Source of the DNA: an uncultured Oscillospiraceae bacterium
Lineage (GTDB): Bacteria > Bacillota > Clostridia > Oscillospirales > Oscillospiraceae
Assembly (NCBI GenBank): GCA_934590325.1
Contig: CAKTOW010000009.1
Coordinates: 1-64,000 of the forward strand
Length of the DNA: 64,000 nucleotides
Direction of reading: 5' to 3'
Numbering within the stretch: position 1 is the stretch's first letter; each line of letters begins with the position of its first letter. The notes under the pieces were generated by a model. It had not been told where the DNA came from and searched no databases. It was given only the letters and a program-made list of their open reading frames with translations. Both the position numbers and the translations under genes were made by a program. Positions 59,966 through 64,000 of the stretch are shown here, piece by piece.

Positions 59966-60402
59966 CCGTGCAGGAGACTGCGGGGGAGATGACGGGCGGA
60001 ACGGCTCCCGACGCCGGGGAGAAGGACGCGGCCGGGGAGGAGAGCTTCGAGGCGCTGATACGCGGCAGGTACAAGGGAGAGTTTGACGCCAGAGTGCGGA
60101 AGATACTGGACGGACGGCTGCGGGGCCTGCGGCAGGAGAACGAGAGACTGCGCGCGGCGGCGGCCGAGGCGGAGGTCGTGCGGAGGTATCAGCAGGAGGA
60201 GCAGCTGCGGCAGGCCATGGCCTTTGCCATCGACAGGGCGCGGCAGCAGATGGCGCGCTCCATCGCCAGCGGCGGCAGCCGCGTGGCGGAGAACGGCGGC
60301 CGGCGCAGGAGCGTCAGCCGTTGGGACCCCAGGGGATTGAGCAGCCAGGAGCTGGCGGCCATCCGAAAGAGGGTACAGAACGGGGAAAGAATAAAATTTT
60401 AG
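59947..60402 (+). CDS. Phage scaffolding protein
   Basis: A 151-residue acidic-then-basic helical protein with a long coiled coil (RGLRQENERLRAAAAEAEVV) and a basic C-terminus (RGLSSQELAAIRKRVQNGER), typical of phage scaffolds that bind the capsid through the tail. Lies between protease and capsid genes. AAGGAG precedes ATG. Confidence 0.75.
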   Translation: MDEREVTVQETAGEMTGGTAPDAGEKDAAGEESFEALIRGRYKGEFDARVRKILDGRLRGLRQENERLRAAAAEAEVVRRYQQEEQLRQAMAFAIDRARQQMARSIASGGSRVAENGGRRRSVSRWDPRGLSSQELAAIRKRVQNGERIKF

Positions 60403-60419
60403 AAGGGGAGAAGAGAAAT

Positions 60420-61634
60420 ATGGAGATGAATTTGCAGATGTTTGCGGAGAACACGCAGACCACCAACGGCCTGAGCGCGGAGATGAAGACCTACTACGGT
60501 ATGGAACTGCTGGAGAACGCCAAGCCCCAGCTGGTACACAACCAGTTCGCGGCCACCAAGGGCATTCCTGCCGGCGGCGGCAAGACCGTGGAGTGGCGTA
60601 AGTTCGGCGCCTTCGACAAGGCGCTGAAGCCTCTGACCGAGGGCGTGACCCCTGACGGCAGCGGTATCTCCGTCAGCTACATCACCAAGGAGCTGGCGCA
60701 GTACGGTGATTACACCACCGTGTCCGACATGCTGGACCTGACGGCTATCGACGACGTGGTGCTGGAGATCACCGACCGCCACGGCAGCAACATGGGCCTG
60801 ACACTGGACACCGTCACCAGAAACGAGATCCAGCAGGGCAAGCAGGTCATCTATGCGCCCAAGCTGGGCAGCGACGGTACCAAGACCGAGGTCACCAGCC
60901 GGGCCGACCTGGACGGGAGCTGCAAGATGACCAGCGAGCTGGTGGCCAAGGCGGCCACCCAGCTGAAGAAGATGAACGCGCCCACCTTCGACGGCAAGTA
61001 CGTGTGCATCATCCATCCCAGCGTGGCCTTCGACCTGCGGCAGGACGAGGCGTGGATCGCCGCGCACCAGTACGCGGGCGCCACGGAGATGTTCTCCGGC
61101 GAGATCGGCGAGCTGCACGGTGTGCGCTTTGTGGAGACCACGGAGGCGAAGATCTACCGCGGTGAGGACCTGGCCAGCGACAGCCGCACACTGAAGGTGA
61201 AGGCCAACGTGATGGAGAGCACCGATGTGACCGTGGAGGGTGGTACGGTGACCGCCGGTGCGCTGGCGGGCCGCTATGTGGTCATCGGCAGCGAGCGCCG
61301 CAAGGTGGTCAGCAATACCGCCGCCAAGCTGGTGCTGGATGCGGCGGTGACCGTCACCGCCGGTACGGTCATCAGCCCCGGTGAGGGCGGCAAGGGCGGC
61401 TGCGCCGTGTATGGCTGCCTGTTCCTGGGCAAGGGCGCATACGGCGTGGTGGACCTCAGCGAGGGTACGGAGGTCATCGTGAAGCCCCGCGGCAGCTCCG
61501 GCACCGCAGACCCCCTGGACCAGCGCTCCAGCGTGGGCTGGAAGGGCGTGCACGCCGCGGCCATCCTGTACGACGAGTACATGGTGCGCGTGGAGTGCGG
61601 CAGCAGCTACTCCAACGAGGACAAGGCAAACTGA
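60420..61634 (+). CDS. N4-gp56 family major capsid protein
   Basis: A 404-residue HK97-fold capsid protein. It opens MEMNLQMFAENTQTT, then matches the N4-gp56 family in GLSAEMKTYYGMELLENAKP, TVEWRKFGAFDKAL and later FDLRQDEAWIAAHQYAG; a domain with VTVEGGTVTAGAL is inserted near the C-terminal third. The codon pattern is C-ending and like highly expressed host genes, unlike flanking phage genes. The NLQMFA segment is a likely Prp cleavage site (after A9), cut by the protease encoded two genes upstream. Confidence 0.9.
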   Translation: MEMNLQMFAENTQTTNGLSAEMKTYYGMELLENAKPQLVHNQFAATKGIPAGGGKTVEWRKFGAFDKALKPLTEGVTPDGSGISVSYITKELAQYGDYTTVSDMLDLTAIDDVVLEITDRHGSNMGLTLDTVTRNEIQQGKQVIYAPKLGSDGTKTEVTSRADLDGSCKMTSELVAKAATQLKKMNAPTFDGKYVCIIHPSVAFDLRQDEAWIAAHQYAGATEMFSGEIGELHGVRFVETTEAKIYRGEDLASDSRTLKVKANVMESTDVTVEGGTVTAGALAGRYVVIGSERRKVVSNTAAKLVLDAAVTVTAGTVISPGEGGKGGCAVYGCLFLGKGAYGVVDLSEGTEVIVKPRGSSGTADPLDQRSSVGWKGVHAAAILYDEYMVRVECGSSYSNEDKAN

Positions 61635-61758
61635 CGCGGCGCGTCAGCTTGCGGACAGGCCGTGGGGCGGCGGGAGAGACCGCCGCTCCGCGGCGGACGC
61701 GGTGTGCCGAGGGACGGCACGGGCGATAAGGTGATGAAGGCGGAAAGGAGAGGGCGAT

Positions 61759-61962
61759 ATGAAAGAGAAAATGGTGACGGTGATACTGCCCAGAGGCAGA
61801 AAGCAGGAGGAGAACTTCGTGATCGTGTCCGTCAACGGACGCAGCTGGAAGATCATGCGCGGCGTGGAGGTGCGGGTGCCCCGCTGTGTGGCGGAGGTGC
61901 TGGAGAACGCGGAGATGATGGCCGAGGAGGCGCGCCGCTACGTGGACGAGAGAGCGTCCTGA
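61759..61962 (+). CDS. Small phage protein of unknown function
   Basis: A 67-residue protein, MKEKMVTVILPRGRKQEEN then VSVNGRSWKIMRGVEVRVP and a helical tail. No domain recognised; the beta-rich start and position after the capsid gene fit a head decoration or connector protein. SD AAAGGAGAGGG. The 120 bases between it and capsid hold a palindrome TGACGCGGCGCGTCA and a GCGG-rich hairpin but no T-run. Confidence 0.55.
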   Translation: MKEKMVTVILPRGRKQEENFVIVSVNGRSWKIMRGVEVRVPRCVAEVLENAEMMAEEARRYVDERAS

Positions 61963-61972
61963 GGTGGCGGGC

Positions 61973-62332
61973 ATGGCGAAAACGACGGCAAAGCAGGTGC
62001 TGGACCGGGTGGACGCGCTGCTGCCTAACGGGTATGAGCGGACGGAGAAGCTGCGGTGGCTGGCACAGGCGGAGGGATTCGTGCGGAGAGAGCTCTGCGG
62101 GGAGACCGGAGAGCTGGCGGAGGTGACGGAGGACACTGCACTGACGGCGGAGGCGCCCTTCGACGAGCTGTACCGGCACTACGTGGAATCGCAGATACAC
62201 TACGCCAACGGGGAGACAGGGCGGTACAACAGTGCCGCCGGGCTGTGGAATAACGCCTTTCTCACCTACCGGGACTACCGGGCCCGCGCGGAGATGCCCC
62301 GGGGCGGCGCGCGGGCGCTGCGGCTGTGCTGA
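61973..62332 (+). CDS. Putative phage head-tail connector protein
   Basis: A 119-residue mainly helical protein: KQVLDRVDALLPNGYERTEK, WLAQAEGFVRREL, FDELYRHYVESQIHYANGE and WNNAFLTYRDYRARAE. Repeating helix lengths, and the place after the capsid gene, are like gp6/head-tail adaptor proteins, but no motif proves it. ATG at 61973 with GAGGTGG; an upstream GTG at 61964 is less likely. Confidence 0.6.
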   Translation: MAKTTAKQVLDRVDALLPNGYERTEKLRWLAQAEGFVRRELCGETGELAEVTEDTALTAEAPFDELYRHYVESQIHYANGETGRYNSAAGLWNNAFLTYRDYRARAEMPRGGARALRLC

Positions 62333-62348
62333 GAGGGGGCGGAAGGGA

Positions 62349-63653
62349 ATGTATTTTCCGAAGCTGAAGGCGGAGACACAGCAGCGGCTGGCGGTGGCGG
62401 AGTTCGGCGGGCTGGAGCGCAGGCCGGGCGGCGGCGCGGGGTATCCGGCGGAGATGGAGAACCTGTGGAGCGGGGGATACCCGGCGCTGGAGACAAGGCC
62501 GCAGCGCAGCGTGGCGGCGCTGCTGACGGCGCCGCACGGCATCGTGGGCAAGGACGGGCTGTTCTGGGTGGACGGTACGGGGCTGTATGCCAACGGTATA
62601 AAGACGGGGCTGGTGCTGACGGAGGGGGACAAGCAGCTGGTGGGCATGGGGGCGTATCTGCTGGTGTTCCCGGACAAGAAATACATCAATACCCAGAAGC
62701 TGACGGAGTACGGCAGCATGGAGAACGTGCGGACCGGCACGGGCACGGCGACATTCACCCTGTGCGATGAGACAGGGCGGGCGCTGGGCAGCTATTCCGT
62801 GGGAACGGAGGCACCGGCGGAGGCCGCGGCGGGGGAGCTGTGGCTGGACACAGGACGGGCGGTGAGCGTCATGCGGCAGTACGATGGCAGCGCGTGGGAG
62901 GAGATGGCCGGCGTGTGTACGAAGATCGCCGCGGCGGGCATCGGCATGGGCTTTGCCGCCGGGGACGGCGTGACGGTGTCGTGCACCGGTGTGCGCAGAG
63001 GCGCGGGCAGGACCGTGGCCGTGGCGGACGGCGTGGTGTATTACCTGGGAAATGACGGGGTGTACGCCTTTGACGGCAGTATGCCGGTGTGCGTGTCCCG
63101 GACGCTGGGGGAGAACCGGTATGTGGGCGGCTCCGGCGGCGGGGAGAGCGGCCGGTACTGGCTGTCCGCCCTGGACGCGGCGGGGAACGCGGAGCTGCTG
63201 GTATACGACACGCGGCGAAAGATGTGGCACCGGCAGGACGGTACGGAGGCTGTGGGCTTCGCACGGAGGAACGGGAGCATGATGGTGCTGTGCCGGGACG
63301 GCAGGCTGCTGGATACCGGAGGCGACGTGGGACAGAAGGAGGGGGCCTTCGCCTGGAGCGCGGAGAGCGGTGAGCTGGGACTGTATACACCGGAACACAA
63401 GTATCTGGCGCGGCTGGAGCTGCGGCTGCGGCCGGAGACAGGCGCGGAGGTGAAGGCGTATATCCAGTACGACGGCAGCGGCGTGTGGGAGCAGGCGGGA
63501 AGCGTCACCGGCGCGGCGGGGCAGATACGGGGCGCGGTGCTGCACCTGCGGCCCAGGCGCTGCGGACAGCTGCGGCTGAAGCTGGCGGGCACCGGCGGGT
63601 GCCGGGTGTACAGCGCGGCGGCGGTGTATGAGAAGGGAAGTGACGGCCCGTGA
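62349..63653 (+). CDS. Phage beta-propeller-like structural protein
   Basis: A 434-residue beta-rich protein with repeated YLGNDGVYAFDGS-like and KDGLFWVDGTGLYANG-like blades, and segments VAVADGVVYYL, YVGGSGGGESGRYWLSALD and MMVLCRDGRLLDTGGD. This resembles propeller-shaped tail or stabilisation proteins of short-tailed phages. ATG at 62349 with GGAAGGG. Its stop overlaps the next gene's GTG. Confidence 0.65.
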   Translation: MYFPKLKAETQQRLAVAEFGGLERRPGGGAGYPAEMENLWSGGYPALETRPQRSVAALLTAPHGIVGKDGLFWVDGTGLYANGIKTGLVLTEGDKQLVGMGAYLLVFPDKKYINTQKLTEYGSMENVRTGTGTATFTLCDETGRALGSYSVGTEAPAEAAAGELWLDTGRAVSVMRQYDGSAWEEMAGVCTKIAAAGIGMGFAAGDGVTVSCTGVRRGAGRTVAVADGVVYYLGNDGVYAFDGSMPVCVSRTLGENRYVGGSGGGESGRYWLSALDAAGNAELLVYDTRRKMWHRQDGTEAVGFARRNGSMMVLCRDGRLLDTGGDVGQKEGAFAWSAESGELGLYTPEHKYLARLELRLRPETGAEVKAYIQYDGSGVWEQAGSVTGAAGQIRGAVLHLRPRRCGQLRLKLAGTGGCRVYSAAAVYEKGSDGP

Positions 63654-64000
63654 GCACGCTTCCTATGCCTGCGGCACCGGCGGGGTCGGTGCAGGAGCAG
63701 GTGATGCAGCAGTATTCGTACCTGGTGCAGATGAGCCAGCAGCTGAATCTGGCGCTGGGGGCGCTGGAGGAGATGGGCGGGGGCGCGGGAGCGGCCTCCG
63801 CCCGGAGGCAGGCGGCGCGGTACACCGGGACGGAGGAGACCGCGGCGGCGCAGGAGCAGTACGAAACGCTGCGGAGCATGATCATAAAGACGGCGGAGCA
63901 GGTGAAAAAGACCACGGCGGAGCTGACGGCAAAGCTGGAGGAGGAGTACGTGGCCAGCTCGGAGTTCGGCGGGTATGTGGCGAAGCTCAGCGCGTATCTG
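63650..64000 (+). CDS. Phage structural protein, N-terminal part (runs off window)
   Basis: Reading frame from GTG at 63650 to the window end (117 codons, no stop). Encodes MSTLPMPAAPAGSVQEQVMQ, then coiled-coil stretches (YLVQMSQQLNLALGALEEM, ETLRSMIIKTAEQVKKTTAE) separated by a Gly/Ala linker. Overlaps the previous stop by three bases. A tail fibre or tail tip base protein is likely, but the rest is needed. Confidence 0.6.
   Translation, partial: MSTLPMPAAPAGSVQEQVMQQYSYLVQMSQQLNLALGALEEMGGGAGAASARRQAARYTGTEETAAAQEQYETLRSMIIKTAEQVKKTTAELTAKLEEEYVASSEFGGYVAKLSAYL

Noticed and set aside
53658..64000. Integrase, attachment sites or tRNA marking the prophage edge
   Set aside because: None was found. 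The module starts with packaging genes, and the integrase and right end must lie outside the window; no tRNA-like sequence or direct repeat pair could be supported as att sites.

Overview
The window reads as chromosome of a GC-rich, spore-forming Gram-positive anaerobe, most like the Oscillospiraceae/Ruminococcaceae (the Flavonifractor-Lawsonibacter-Oscillibacter type of gut bacterium). The reasons are strong GGAGG ribosome binding sites, the forespore sigma factor SigG next to a YlmC/YmxH protein, the YfmF/YfmH peptidase pair beside lgt, a Gram-positive type IV pilus operon, a guanine-class purine riboswitch and N4-gp56-type phage genes. The taxonomic call is an inference; no complete 16S or marker set is present.

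Layout. 1-340: the 3' end of a 5S rRNA with its terminator, then a decayed second 5S-like copy with its own terminator. 398-6251: yqeC, an AbrB-controlled ABC exporter, a GNAT acetyltransferase, an RluA-type pseudouridine synthase, a DUF362 ferredoxin-like protein and a TIM-barrel protein. 6445-22217: a purine/nucleoside catabolic island. It has 8-oxoguanine deaminase, a four-gene BMP-type nucleoside ABC transporter, carbamate kinase, YgeW and YgeY on the minus strand. Divergent from these are a YheO-like regulator, two fold-type-II PLP enzymes and a guanine deaminase preceded by a guanine riboswitch whose terminator geometry predicts an ON switch. yqeC (selenium-dependent molybdenum hydroxylase maturation) belongs to the same pathway in other bacteria.

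22317-23732 and 53528-55061 hold two secreted, sortase-type surface proteins. They have near-identical signal peptides, near-identical C-terminal sorting regions and matching palindromic leaders, but unrelated middles. 23929-29663 is housekeeping (comEC, holA, rnmV, glnS). 29732-44738 is one long type IV pilus operon (pilB-C-A-D-M-N-O, then four pseudopilin-like genes). One of these encodes a 2345-residue protein carrying a type IV prepilin N-terminus and GLUG-like repeats, far larger than ordinary pilins. The operon has a strong promoter followed by a leader terminator, and contains no pilT. 45033-53392 holds ylmC, sigG, yfmF, yfmH, lgt, a sugar acetyltransferase, an ECF sigma/anti-sigma pair, an NlpC/P60 hydrolase and a small conserved protein.

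55122 to the end is a prophage late module entered through an array of five strong hairpins. It runs zinc-ribbon protein, small terminase, large terminase, portal, Prp-type protease, scaffold, N4-gp56 capsid, connector-like genes, a beta-propeller-like protein and a truncated coiled-coil gene at the edge. Between the terminase genes lie two tandem ~100-base hairpins whose outer sequence is conserved and whose inner stems differ while keeping base pairing. No integrase, tRNA, CRISPR array or insertion sequence was seen.
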